NCBI GenBank assembly: GCA_020465985.1
Contig: JAANYP010009682.1
Span: 33,204-97,203 of the forward strand
Source of the DNA: Centrapalus pauciflorus
Taxonomy: Eukaryota; Streptophyta; Magnoliopsida; Asterales; Asteraceae
DNA length: 64,000 bases
Reading direction: 5' to 3'
Under the pieces are notes generated by a model. It saw nothing but the letters and a program-made list of their open reading frames with translations, was not told the DNA's origin and searched no databases. The position numbers and the translations under genes were made by a program. Every line of letters starts with the position of its first letter. The first letter of the stretch is position 1. Positions 24,358-35,607 of this stretch are shown piece by piece.

Positions 24358-26188
24358 AGATATTGTCTAAAATAATTCTATTTCAAACATTCATGTTTGA
24401 AATTTCTTTATTTTTGAAAATATCTGTTATTTAAATTTAAGGGGTGTGTCGCAAAATTAAATTTCAATGTTTCCTTATCTATGTACATCTTTAATAATTA
24501 ATGATCCTGACAAATTGCTATATGAATTTTTCATCACTGAGTGGGACGCAAAATTATTCAGGTTTGTCTGTATTTTTACGGTTGAAAAGGTTCAAGAATT
24601 ATATCAGAAAAAGAAAAGAAAAAAGAATGGGTGTTTATTTGAGTGAAAGTATAATTAGGAAGTTACTTTATATATTTTTTTGTTTTTTTATCTTCTCTAT
24701 AATTTTAAATTTTAGGTTGTTTAATTTTTAGATCTTAAGTTTAATATAATATGTCAGAAAATCACAAAAAGATTTTATTTGTTTTTGAAACATCAAAAAG
24801 TCAAAAAAATATTTTTATTTTCTATATTACTTTTGTCTTAACTTAATTTCTAAAGAAAATCACAAAAATATTTTTATTATTCATTTATTGTTCAATTTAG
24901 TTATTAGTTTCGGAATTCATTTTATTTCTCAAAGAAAACTCATAAAAATACAAAAATATTTTTTAATTGGGCTCATTTTGTTAAAATATTTTTGGCCCAT
25001 TTTGTTGGATTTAAAGAAACCGATTGGCCCATTTCCAATTTTTTGGGCGCGGATCATCTCAACCGACCCGACCCGGCCTTTATATAAATTGGCGGGTCAA
25101 CGGTCAAACTCCTCACTTCCTTCTCCTTTAAGCTTTCCTTCTTCTTCTTCTTCTTCTCTCACACCCGTCGCACGCCACTACCGCCGAATCACCATTCTTG
25201 AACATTCAAGCTCATCAAGCCACGGTTTTCTTTCATTTTTCTTGCGTTTTAAGTGTTCGGCACCATCAGATAACCTTCTTTTAACTTTATTTCAGTATTT
25301 AACCTTCTATTTAGTGTGTTTGATTTTCAAAATTATAAGGCTTTTTAGGTTCAGTTTTTGCTCATTTTAGGTCCTTTAATCAGTTCATTTTAGCTTCATG
25401 TAGTTGAATAAAATGTTCATTGCATGTTTTTAGTCAAGGATCTGCATTTTCATGCATTTTTGTACGTTTTTGAACTGTTCACGTTGCATGTGTGCATGAA
25501 CATTAACTGTTGATTTTTTCTAAGTGTCGAACTCAGACCATCCGAATTCGGACCACTCCGGACTTCGGATGAAAATTCTTAGAAAATTTTCAAATGTTTC
25601 AACTGTTGCATCCGAATTCGGACCACTGTGCATCCGAATTCGGTCAACTGTACATCCGAATCCGGACCACCGTGTATCCGAATTTGGTCATCATCTGCAT
25701 TGTTCAAAATTTTCAATTATTTTTCTAATTATTTTTCTAAGTTTCCTTTTTCATTTACTGTGCATCCGAATTCGGATCTAGCCCGAATTCGGTCCCCATC
25801 CAAATTCTGTTTCCATCCGAATTCGGTCCTCTACATTACATGTCCATGCATTATCATCCGGATTTCAGACTGAACCGAATTCGGACCACTGTACATTCGA
25901 AATTCGGCTCATCCGAAATTCAACACTTAGCTTTTTTTTTAAAAAATTTTTTTTTTTTCCATTTTGGCATTTTCATCCAAAATCAAAAATCCAAAAATAT
26001 TTCCAGTCCTTTGCACCATTGATTAGAGTTAGGATCAGTGTTTGAGTGAAAATGTCTGTTCTAACATTGGTCTCTTAACGATTGACTTTGGACTTTATTC
26101 AGTAGAATTCTCATTCTACTAATAAAGACCCGATGCTTTAAACAGAACAGACAGTTATCATTTCACACTTATCCCAGACTTAGTATCA
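24358..26188 (+). other. Spacer between pol and third ORF of the Copia element
   Basis: About 1.8 kb with no supported coding region. 24360-25000 is AT-rich. Near 25080 a TATATAAA-like box (TTTATATAAATTGG) is followed by CT-rich leader-like DNA at 25110-25170, which could be an internal promoter for the third ORF (inference). Palindromic repeats occupy 25535-25920 (separate entry). Confidence 0.5.
25535..25920. repeat. Palindromic repeat cluster, CCGAATTCGG
   Basis: Seven exact copies of the 10-bp palindrome CCGAATTCGG, starting at 25542, 25612, 25634, 25766, 25783, 25817 and 25875, plus several one-mismatch copies. Most sit in a longer unit CATCCGAATTCGGNCCACTG. Sireviruses are reported to carry repeated palindromic motifs in non-coding parts of the element. 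This motif differs in sequence from the one I recall. Confidence 0.9.
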
Positions 26189-29100
26189 ATGTCGTATTCT
26201 GTTAAGTCTTCTATTCAAACTCTGATGCATTTCTACAGGACTCATGGAACCACTGTTGTTCTAACCATGCCCCATTCACCAATCCCTAACAACAATGCCA
26301 AACTTCCAGAAGAATCCATCCTACCCCAATCACAATTCGTCGATTTCTTCGCCCATAACTGGCAACTCGACGTATCCACCCTTCGTAGTGAAGCCGAGAA
26401 TATCGCATTTGATATTCTCAAAAACCACCCACTATATTACTGCCCATCCACCGTCTTCTCCGTACCCTAAATATACCTCCAACAGTTCTGGCATCATCTC
26501 AAGTTTGTATCTGATGCGGAACCATACTTCACCTCTACCATTGACTGTGTTCCAGTTAAGATCACAACCGCAGCCATCCGCCACATTCTCTGCCTCCCAA
26601 CCGAAGCCTTTTCACTAACTCGACTTGCCTTTGCCCTAATCCCTTCTCTTCTAGAAACCCTGGAAGAAATCAAAGCCCTGGTATATGATGGCCCTCTCAC
26701 AAAGCCATCAGATTTCCGAACAAAGAACCTTCAAGCGCATTGGAGGATTCTATTCGACATAATCAACAAATGTTTCACCGCGAAACATTCTGGCCATGAC
26801 TCGGCGTCCATTCAAGTACTGTCAATGGTTGCAGCGTTCGCTTACGATCGTCACTATGATTATGCTGCATTCCTTTTTGATGAGTTAAAAAGGGTCAATC
26901 TGGAGAGAGGAACAAAGCGAGGACGTAAATACATACCTCTTTAGTGATTTCTTCAGCTAATCATTCAGTACGCGATGGATAATGACGATGATATCCACGA
27001 GCGACCAGAAGCTGATGTGTACATGACCGCTACAATTCAAAAGCTGAATCTTCCAAAGGGGAATCCCACAGTTCCGGTAATGCAAATTCCGTTATCTCTG
27101 CTACAAAGAGTTGTACAAACAGAAAGGGTTAGAGATTATACAAGGAAATTTTATCCGGATGAGGCTCAGTCCGAAGGTGAGGCTCTAGTGAGTGAGTCAG
27201 AGGGAGATGAGGCGGAAGTACAACAATCTTTGGGTATGGGTGAGCGGGAGGTCGTTGAGGAACGAGAGGGAGTTGTAGGTGAGGAAGCAGAGGTGGCGGA
27301 TTCTGAAAGGACCGTCTCTGTCATAAGAGGGCTCAAGGTAACATTCGAGGGAGATCTAAGCCCAATAAGTCGGATAACCCCTCATAAGACAATCAGTCCA
27401 ATGGTCGAAACAACCCCAACCACCTACTTAATGTCCTCTCAAAAGGACATTACTTCATTCCACGGGGAATTAGCACATACTCAATCACCCTCTCACTCGG
27501 AGAGCGGTGGTGTTGAAGTCGATCACGTGTTGCCCCCAGTGACCAAACTTCCTTCGACAACAACTCACTCCCCACCCCCACACACTATGCACGTCGCCTT
27601 CGTGGTGTCCCCAGATGAACGAACTGCCTTCATGGCAGATCCACAAACATCCAGATCTGAGCATCCCACAGTGGAGACAGAAGTGATGGAAGGAAGACTT
27701 GAAGTTGCTTCTCAAATGTCGTCAACTTCAGGCCATCCCGAGATTAATCTCGAGATGCTAATAGCAGCTTTACGTGCTGCTGGAGTTGTCACCCGGGCTG
27801 ACCTGGACGCCCAGAAGGAGGCTGCTGAAGAAATACATACCGCCCTTCTCTCATTTATTAAGGTAAGGGTGTCGCTTCTGAGGATCTGCCTCCACCAGGA
27901 ACCCGTTCAGTCCAAGCACAACTTTCCGATCTCTCAAACAAGATAGATGCGCTGACAAGATTGATTCTACAAGTCCAGAAGCAGCTCAACTCCCATATGG
28001 ACTGTCTTGAGTCTGCTGTGATAGAGCTTCAGTGTCGTCCTCAGGCTGAATCTCAGAAAAGAAAACATGACGATCAGGACGACCCTGATCGCCATGAGGG
28101 GGAGAAACGCCAAAAAATTCAGTCTGAGGACCCGATCATGATTGTAGGGGGTGCCAAATTTCAGGGAACCGATTTCCAAGGGTCGGGGAAACAGAGGTTT
28201 GGGGCTCAGGAAATGATAGAAGACGAGTCGTTGGTTGAAGGTACGGCTCCGTTGGATCCAATGTCAGCAATGGTCGAGTATGAACCCGTACATGAAAAAG
28301 TTGAAATCATATTGGTGTCTGATTCAGACTCTGATATTGATGACGACTATCCTTTACTTACTCCAAAGCCTAAGCCCGAGTCGCCACAGAATTCATCCTC
28401 ATCCTTCGAATTTCTAAACTCCCCGCCCCATGTACCACAACAAGAGATTCTATCATCAATCCAAGCTCCCTCCACTTTTAAAGAATCCCCATTAATCCAA
28501 AGCCCTCCCAGAATCCAAAGTCCTCCCCAAGTCCAATCTATACCCAACCTCAAACCCAGGAACCAGAGCCCTCAGGAGCTAAGCTTGTACATTGTTTTAA
28601 TGAGACACCTGAAGAGCCTGGTATTCACGACGACATCGACTTATATTGAGTAAGTTGGTACACAAAATGTGGGGTACACTCTCTGCCTGAGGAACTGAAA
28701 GAAGAACTCAGGCAAGAACGAAGGGAGAAAATTTTCAAACTACTTAAAGCCCAGAAGGCTGAAATAGAAGATCCCCCCATTCAAGATCTAAAAGATTTTT
28801 TGAAAAAGTTTCCAATCGAGCAGTTCCAGAATCCATTCTTGGAAGAAAGATTTAAGATGGTTTTCAGGAAGAAACCTGGGTCGTTCAGCAGGCGCCTGTT
28901 AATGGAGCTTACTAATGTTTCGAAAGCTGAACAGGCCGAGTATAATCAAATGACGCTCAGGGAGAAAAGGTCAAAGGACAAACACTGGTCAAAGTCGAAG
29001 ATTAAAAAGCTTCTCACTATCACCATGTGCAAAAGAGCTAGAGTGTTCTATCCTGCTTTTCAGGTGGAAAGAGAAGATGGAACTGTAGAGGAGTTTTATG

Positions 29101-29601
29101 AGAACGATCTTGACTATGTGAATGTGGACGACGTTGAGTTTTTGCATGAGAAATTGAAACACAAAATCAAAAAAACGCCTGTCTCACATGACTGCTGTAG
29201 CCGCACTTACTCGAAGTATGAACCGCCGCTCCATTATCATGTGCTTTAGAGACTTTCAAATGGTAATTGAGAGCGCGCTGGTAAAAGTCAGTTTAAAAGC
29301 CCCTTAGCAAGACAACTTCCTGTTAGATCATCACCCTGCTTATAAAGTTGTGCTGAGAGGTCAGCCAGGAGTTATATTTTTGAACCAAAAAGGACGAAAA
29401 CGATTCATGCACTTTGAAGACCTCCCTTGTTACTCCGATGGAACAATCATATTAGTCAGAGCTGAACTCACAAAAAGAATACAAGAATTTGATGCTCAGA
29501 CAAATCCAGAACTTAGACGCTCACCCAAGGAGATTCAAGACGTCCTCAGCAGCATTGAATATCTGAACGAAAGGCTACATATCAGGCAAGTGACAAGATG
29601 A
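26189..29601 (+). pseudogene. Third ORF of the Copia element (env-like position), decayed
   Basis: Pieces in one frame at 26189-27946 are broken by stops at 26468 and about 26942. They are followed by shifted pieces at 27961-28653, 28800-29249 and 29350-29601. The N-terminal part reads VVLTMPHSPIPNNNAKLPEE and, after the first stop, IYLQQFWHHLKFVSDAE. The centre is acidic and rich in Ser/Pro. The C-terminal part has YYSEL-free basic stretches and ends with RFMHFEDLPCYSDGTIILVR, then LNERLHIRQVTR. From memory, similar proteins follow pol in many Asteraceae Copia elements and are often misannotated. It sits where Sireviruses carry an env-like ORF, but I see no clear signal peptide or membrane segment, so envelope function is not supported. 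Confidence 0.6.
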
Positions 29602-29665
29602 TTCGACGTCATCCTTGGCGTCTGAGAAACAACAGATCATGCCAGAGTTCCTCCACAATGATCGA

Positions 29666-29677
29666 AAAGGTGGAGAT
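29666..29677 (+). promoter_or_regulatory. Polypurine tract of the Copia element
   Basis: AAAAGGTGGAGAT-like purine run ending directly before the 3' LTR at 29678. Confidence 0.8.
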
Positions 29678-30042
29678 TGTTAGATATTTAATTTCGATCT
29701 TGTGGGTTTATTTTATAATAAATATTACTAGTTAATTTACTTGTAATTTATTTCTAGTTTAGCTTCTTTATTATTAAAATTCAAGGGGCCAAAATGTAAT
29801 TCCTTTAAACTTGCTTTTATTATCCTAGGTATTTAGTGACCTAGGGTTCCGTGTAAAAGTGTGCACAATTGAATATTCATGCGGACATTCTCAGCCGCCA
29901 CATACTTTTGAGAGAAAACATTCTCTGTGTCATTATTCTTCATCACTACACAATCATTGAGTTAATATTCTATTTGTGTGTGAATGTTTGAGTGATTTAT
30001 ATACAAAATGTGTGCTGATTATACTGGGAATCAACATTAACA
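29678..30042 (+). repeat. 3' LTR of the Copia element
   Basis: 365 bp, about 18 differences from the 5' LTR by eye; followed by TSD GCTAG at 30043-30047. Confidence 0.95.
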
Positions 30043-30047
30043 GCTAG

Positions 30048-30759
30048 TATTGTGTATGTGTATTGTGAATGAGACAGGGGTGCGAGCTTCAGGTATGATT
30101 TTGTTCTTATATAAGTGCTATATGTGCATGAGATGAGATCCAGTACGGGGGTCCGTTATGTGTTCCATACGGACGGTGATTCGCAATGAGTGATCGCGCG
30201 GGTTGACTGTCCCTAATAGTCCTTGGGGCGTGTATACACGACAGGGCATGTAGCCGGTTCGTGCCCGTGCTACAGGGTTTTTAGCTAACCACAGGTGCGC
30301 ACGGTCGTTAGCCGGGGAAGGGTCCCCACAGGGATTGTGTGTGCAGGGCCTCGGATCTCATGCTATGTGTTCATACCTGTGTAGTGATGTTGATTGCCAG
30401 TGACAGGGATAGAGATTGCTTTGTGTATGTGCTATGTATGTGTGTGACGTGTTTATGCTGCAGAGTCTAACCCCCGCGTACTCACGAGCTTCCGAGCTTA
30501 CGTATTCTAGTCTACCGTGTTCAAGGAATCAGAGAAGGGAGCTGTAGATGCGATTGTTGAATTGGGACTGGGATTTTCTGGGAAGTGTTGTGTTAGTTTT
30601 GTGTAATGACCTGATTAGTACTGCTTATGTTAGCATTTTGGGATTTTGTACTCAGTGTTTTGTAGCATCCTCTGACACATGTATTATAGAGTCATTGAGA
30701 CATTGTCATTTATGATATTGTGTTGACGTGGAATTTCTGTGATCGGGAGGGGTGTTACA
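30048..30759 (+). repeat. 3' LTR of the Gypsy element, second part
   Basis: Resumes the LTR exactly where 16060 left off (compare about 12282-13057) and ends GGGGTGTTACA, followed by TSD TGTTA and then RPA1 coding sequence. Confidence 0.92.
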
Positions 30760-31273
30760 TGTTACCTCCAAAAGAGATATGCACCATTATAATAATGCTA
30801 ACGGAGGCGATTGTTTTTTCTCTGTTGAGTTATCAGATGATGAGGTTTCTCTGCATCTTTGTTTTTTTGGTCGTGTTCGTTTTACATCAACTTCTAGTGT
30901 GCATTAACTGAACTTTCAATGTACATCATCTTTACTTTCCAGGGTACTCAAATTCAGGCAAAAATGTTCAATGGGGCGGCAAAAAAGTTCTATGATACAC
31001 TTCAAGAGGGAAAAGTTTTTTACATATGTAAAGGGACTGTAAAGCCAGCGAATTAGATGTATGCTACAGTTCAAAATGACTTTGAACTGACATTGAGTGA
31101 AAGTTCTGAGGTACATGAGGCACCGAACGAAAAAATTGGCTTGACCTATAACGAAATTCAATTTTGTTGCAATCGAAAAGTTAGAAGTACATCTTAAAGG
31201 GAAAGAGCTCGTTGGTATGATCTTTTACAAATACTTTTCCCTTATACTTGTTTTGTTTCATACTTTTCCATTA

Positions 31274-31600
31274 GGGAAAATTACCAAGAAAGGTAATATA
31301 AAATAAAAAATTTGACAATAAAGGTATTGTAAAAATTTTTTTGCCAAGAAAGGTAATATAAAATTCTATTTTGGCCGAGAAAGAACATGAAATTCAAATT
31401 TTAGGCCAAGAAAGATAATCAAATATTATTCACTTGCCAAAAAAGGGAGCATAAAATTAAAAATTTACATTCATAATTTGTCATCAATACCCTTTTTTGT
31501 CAAATTTGAATTTTATGTTATCTTTCTTGGTCTATAAAATTTTACATTACCTTTATTGGTAATTTTTGAATTTTATGTTACCTTTCTTGGTAATTTGCCC
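31274..31600. mobile_element. Mutator-type MITE in an RPA1 intron, 327 bp
   Basis: Terminal inverted repeats GGGAAAATTACCAAGAAAGG and (reverse complement of the right end) GGGCAAATTACCAAGAAAGG. Perfect 9-bp TSD TTTCCATTA at 31265-31273 and 31601-31609. The 9-bp TSD is the Mutator hallmark. Internal copies of the AAGAAAGGTAAT motif make the whole element foldback-like. It lies in the intron between 31214 and 31641. Confidence 0.92.
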
Positions 31601-32310
31601 TTTCCATTATGCAGGGATTGAAATAATTTTGTGATTGTAGATGTCATTGGTGTGGTCGTTCATGTATCACCAACAAAGTCGATAAGAAGGAAGGTAGACA
31701 ACGAAATTGTCCCGAAGTGTGATATTATTATCGGAGATGCTTCGTAACCTATTTTTCGTTCTCCCATACTCCAGTGTCTATCAATTATCTTACGACATAT
31801 ATTCAAAGCTAATATACTTGTATTTCAGGAACAAAATTGTTGTTGTCTCACTATGGAATGATAATGCCACTGTTGTTGGAGATGAACTTCTAAGTACGCT
31901 TGGCACACCTTCGATTCTTGCAATCAAATCCCTACGAGTCGGACAGTTTCGCGGTGATATTCTGTGTACTTCCCCTTACACAGAATTAGCATAGTAGTTC
32001 CATTGAACTAAACTTTTTATGATTTTATTTGTGTCTCTCTTAGGTACTTACTTATCAACATTGTCCCAGACTGTTTTACTGATAAACCCTGATATACCTG
32101 AATATTAAAGCCTGATATCATGGTATGACATTTCGTATTGTACCATGACCTTACGTTACATTTAAATTCCATTACATTTTCTCATCTGCCTACCTGTTTC
32201 AAAGGTACGATTCTCAAGGTTAGGAAATGAAAATAAAATGTCAATCGACCGTCTCAAATCGTGTGACATTTGCCCAAATACTACCAACCCATCTTTGGGG
32301 CTCTGACATG

Positions 32311-33470
32311 GTATAATCTTTTGTATTCCATTAAAAGCTAACTTCTTGTTTACTTTCTATCGAACATATACTGTTCAATGAATTTCCTCTAATACTTGAT
32401 ACACATCTTTTTGAATTTTTAGACGATGTGATTTACTTTACTGCATATTGGTTTTAAACATCATACCTTGCAACCTGGTCTGTGTAAAGCTAAGGAGAAT
32501 GTGTAAATTAAAAAAAAAAGCTTCTAGGTCCTGATAAAATTTCACTGAAACATTAAGATAAACATATACACAATGCTACAACCAATGAGTTTTAAGTATG
32601 GTATAAGAATTACTGCACTGTTTACTTAATATTTTGACATTTAAATTGCATGCACTTAAGTACTATATATATTGCTGCTTCAGTATCCTTTGTATGAGTA
32701 ACCATAATAAGGATTACGACCTACCCTCCTTCAACCCATTCCATGTTATCACTTCATACCATGCACATGTGGTCACAGAAAGTAATTAGTTATTATAATA
32801 AAAATTGTTATTAGAGATAATAAGTTGTCCCAAAAAGTAATTTCTTTTAGACACCACATGGTGTTGCGTCAAAAGAATCTTTTAGGGACCAACTTTCTGA
32901 AACGAAGTCTTTTGGGACCATCGTTGTTATTTAAATCATTTTGGGACGATTAAATCATTTTGGGACGACTTTTTAATATTTTGGGATGACTATTATCGTT
33001 TCTAAAAACCATTTTTTTTTTTGTAGTGGCTTGAAGTTGAATTCAATGTGCAAAGATTACACTGACAGATTGGAACACATGGTTTATTTATCATCCCAAC
33101 TGCAAGTTAAGGAGGTTGAACTTTATCTACTTAATGATTCTTTTGGTAAAATACATGAGCATGTGCATGATTGAAAAGAATCACCTATGTGAATGTGAAG
33201 TTCAGCCGCTTTAACCTTGTATACATTCCTGAATGGTTGAGACATATGACTATAATAGTGTCAAGATTTATTATTTGACTGTATGAACTTATGTGTATAT
33301 TATTTTCAGATATTCAAATGGGTTAATGGGTTCAATTCTTAGAACAGTCTGATTCTCGAATATTTGAATTGTATGATATGCTAAGGTGAAAATTCAATCT
33401 TTAAGACATTTTCATTTATGCATAAGTTTGATTTGTTTGTATGTTTTTGCTTATTTTAGAATTACACTAA
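32311..33470. other. Sequence downstream of the RPA1 pseudogene
   Basis: AT-rich. An open stretch at 33030-33174 reads YTDRLEHMVYLSSQLQVKEV and could be an exon fragment with coiled-coil character; no family recognised. Apart from this and the CACTA-like remnant nothing was supported. Confidence 0.4.
32774..33028. mobile_element. Probable CACTA-type remnant
   Basis: Ends TTTTTTTTGTAGTG at 33028, the reverse complement of a CACTACAAAAA terminus, with repeated TTTTGGGACGACT subterminal motifs at 32880-32990. The left end (CACAGAAAG at 32774) is poor and the 3-bp flanks do not match. Confidence 0.4.
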
Positions 33471-33483
33471 AATGGGGGATGAA

Positions 33484-34211
33484 TGTTGTTATTTTGTATA
33501 ATTAATTGACCAAGTTTATTGTCTTTGGTTAGAATTAGAACGAGTTCGAGAGGTGCACAGTGCACACTCGTATAAGTTTGGTCAAAGTCAAGACCCGGAC
33601 GTTAAAGTGGAGGTCAAGGGGGTTGGGCCTCCTTGCGGGTTCCTAGGAGCAGCGCCCCTAGCGGGGTCCAAGGGGCGGAGCCTCTGACGGTGGTTCCTAT
33701 CTTAACAGCTTTGTTGTTTAAATATGAGCTACATTAACAGTTTTATTGATGTTAATAAGGCTGTCAAGATAAAGTAAGGCTGTTAAGATAAGACAGATTT
33801 ACCTTAATAAACTTATCTTAACCGCTTGTGGCTTGTAAAGGCTACTATCTTAACAACGTTAACAACAATAGTTGTTAAGGCAATGCTATTGCTTGTGAAG
33901 GTTGATATTTAACAACTTTAGTGATGTAACGTAATGCCACTGTTAATATAGTGACAGTTTCAACCGCTTTAGTTGGTTGAATGGAAAATTAACATATCTT
34001 ATCCACTTGATTTTGTTGGTGAAAGCAGTATATATTCAAACAAATTAATCAGTCAAGTCTAACGCATTTTCTTGTGATTATCTCATAATTTTATTTGGTT
34101 ACCAAATTAAGACACATAATTGTTATTGGAAACTAAAGACACACGATCACGAGAACATCCAAGTGTTTCCTAGTTTGCTTTCTATCTTATACCCTCGAAT
34201 TTTTCTAACAT
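33484..34211 (+). mobile_element. Copia-type LTR remnant, about 728 bp
   Basis: A purine tract (AATGGGGGATGAA, 33471-33483) directly precedes TGTTGTTATTTTG, and the segment ends TTTCTAACA. Inside are GC-rich GGGTCCAAGGGGCGGAGCC-like direct motifs (33640-33690), which I recall from plant Copia LTRs. Flanking 5-mers differ and no internal region is present, so it is a truncated 3' end. Confidence 0.5.
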
Positions 34212-35395
34212 ATATCATCTATCTATCTATATATTATAATAAATGAGAACAATCATCGCCACATGTCATCCTCCTAATACATCAATTTTTTCATTTTCCC
34301 GCTCTTTTTTCAAAAATAAAAATTGACAATAATTTAAGTAACATGCATATCATTAATTGATTTAATTTAAACTTTATCATTGAAACTTATTATTTGTGTT
34401 TCCTAAACTAATTGAAATTACAACTAATACTCATTAAAAGTTTTCAAAATTAACAAGTTAAAATAAATATATTTAAAAAATCAATAAAATAATAAACGTC
34501 TCAAATAGTAAATAATTTTAAAAAATAGTAAAATAAAAGAATTTAATTTTAAATTTTTTTTTAAAAGATCAATAAATTCTTCAAATTTTAAATGTCTGAA
34601 AGAATAAATAATTTTATGAAATAATCATTAAATACTTTAGTATACAATAAAATATAAAAACTTTTTATTATCAAATCTTTATATGTTAGTTATGAAACTT
34701 TGACACATTAAAAAAATAATGATTCAAATTTCAAATGTATTTTCTTTAATAAAATTTTGTATTAACATTTTCCAAAACTTCAACTAATGTTGCAAAATTT
34801 ATATTTTAAAATAACATAATTTCGAATAATCTTAATTAATATTTATCAAGTTTTAATCAGTTAGGCAATAAATATGTATTATTAAGAAAAACATACTCAA
34901 TAAGAAAACTTGTATATCGTTTAATTTTAGGTATTTAACAAATTTATACAATTTAGATTAATATACCTTATAAAAATATAAAATATAAAATAATTATCAT
35001 TTAAAATTTATTTCCTTGATTTCTATGGGATTTAACACAATAACAAACAAAACATAATGAAGGTTTAACATTTTTGAATCAATATTAAGAATATAATAAT
35101 TGAAATAGATCGCATATGTCAGAGTCATAAAATACTATATTTAGATAAATAATTAAAATATTTTGAATCTTATTTTAAATGTCTTCTTTTGACTTAAACA
35201 TGGCCTAGAGTAATTATTTTTTATCATTGACTTAATGATTTTGCATGTATTTCATCTTTTATTGGTTTTTATTATATCTTACTTTTAAAAAAAAATAAGG
35301 TTCTTAAGGAATTCCACCTTTTTATAAATATTTAATTTATAACAAATTTTTATATCAATCCATGTAATACATAGGTATTAACATAGTATATAATA
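34212..35395 (+). mobile_element. Helitron-like non-autonomous element (candidate)
   Basis: Starts near TATCTATATATTATAATAAATGAGAACAATC... followed by CCACATGTCATCC, a 5' pattern I recall from short plant Helitrons. It ends in a hairpin-like CCATGTAATACATAGG followed by TTAACATAGT, a decayed version of the usual hairpin plus CTRRT end. No TIR or TSD, as expected for Helitrons. Very AT-rich and non-coding. Confidence 0.4.
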
Positions 35396-35607
35396 TATAA
35401 GATTACGTTCGAATATTGACTCATCCATTTGAAAAATCATAATATTTCTTCTCATAACTCAAAACCCAAACCAAATGTGCACTATCGAACTTATTCAATT
35501 TGGTTTTTAGGTGGATTGAATAATAATCGGAAATCCAAAAACTTGATAATAACCCACCAGATTAACAACCAAAAAATTAAGATTTATACACATTAATTAA
35601 AAAGGAA

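Larger units (their letters stand above)
16061..30042 (+). mobile_element. Large Copia retrotransposon with extra third ORF, 13,982 bp, decayed
   Basis: LTRs of 364 and 365 bp (16061-16424 and 29678-30042) share TGTTAGATATT...ATTAACA ends and show roughly 5% difference by eye. A perfect TSD, GCTAG, flanks it (16056-16060 and 30043-30047). The uninterrupted sequence is visible in the sister Gypsy LTR near 12280. Order: PBS, repeat-rich leader, gag with zinc knuckle, coiled-coil gag extension, protease, integrase, RT, RNase H (the Copia order), a 1.8-kb spacer with palindromic repeats, a third ORF of about 3.4 kb, polypurine tract. Gag extension and extra ORF point to the Sirevirus-like side of Copia, though its LTRs are short for that group. 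Every ORF carries stops and frameshifts, so it is not autonomous now. Confidence 0.95.
11239..30759 (+). mobile_element. Gag-only Gypsy element, split by a nested Copia element
   Basis: LTRs start TGTAACATCCCG and end GGGGTGTTACA. The 5' LTR is 11239-13057. The 3' LTR is 15006-16060 and resumes at 30043/30048-30759 after the Copia insertion. PBS, decayed gag and polypurine tract lie in an internal region of only 1,948 bp (13058-15005). TSD TGTTA flanks the whole. No protease, RT, RNase H or integrase is present. LTR style and gag domain suggest the Tekay/Del-like chromovirus group (recollection). Net length without the insert is about 5.5 kb. Confidence 0.93.
11116..32310 (+). pseudogene. RPA1: RPA1-like pseudogene (replication protein A large subunit), broken by nested retrotransposons
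   Basis: RPA1 is the large subunit of the single-stranded DNA-binding RPA complex used in replication and repair. Segments with intact GT..AG borders match its DNA-binding domains A and B in order: about 11116-11238 joined to 30765-30844; then 30943-31214, 31641-31743, 31829-31953, 32044-32122 and 32205-32310. The first exon reads SLKPHQLDWTIKVLV before the Gypsy insertion and VTSKRDMHHYNNANGGDCFF after it, so one OB-fold strand pair is split at TSD TGTTA. Later landmarks are GTQIQAKMFNGAAKKFY, DVIGVVVHVSPTKSIRRK, VVVSLWNDNATVVGDELL and LSTLSQTVLLINPDIPE. Lesions outside the insertion: a stop after GTVKPAN, a frameshift near 31140, and stops near 32097 and 32220. Retained introns show it is a duplicated gene copy, not a processed one. 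The N-terminal domain and zinc-finger region were not found. Confidence 0.88.
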
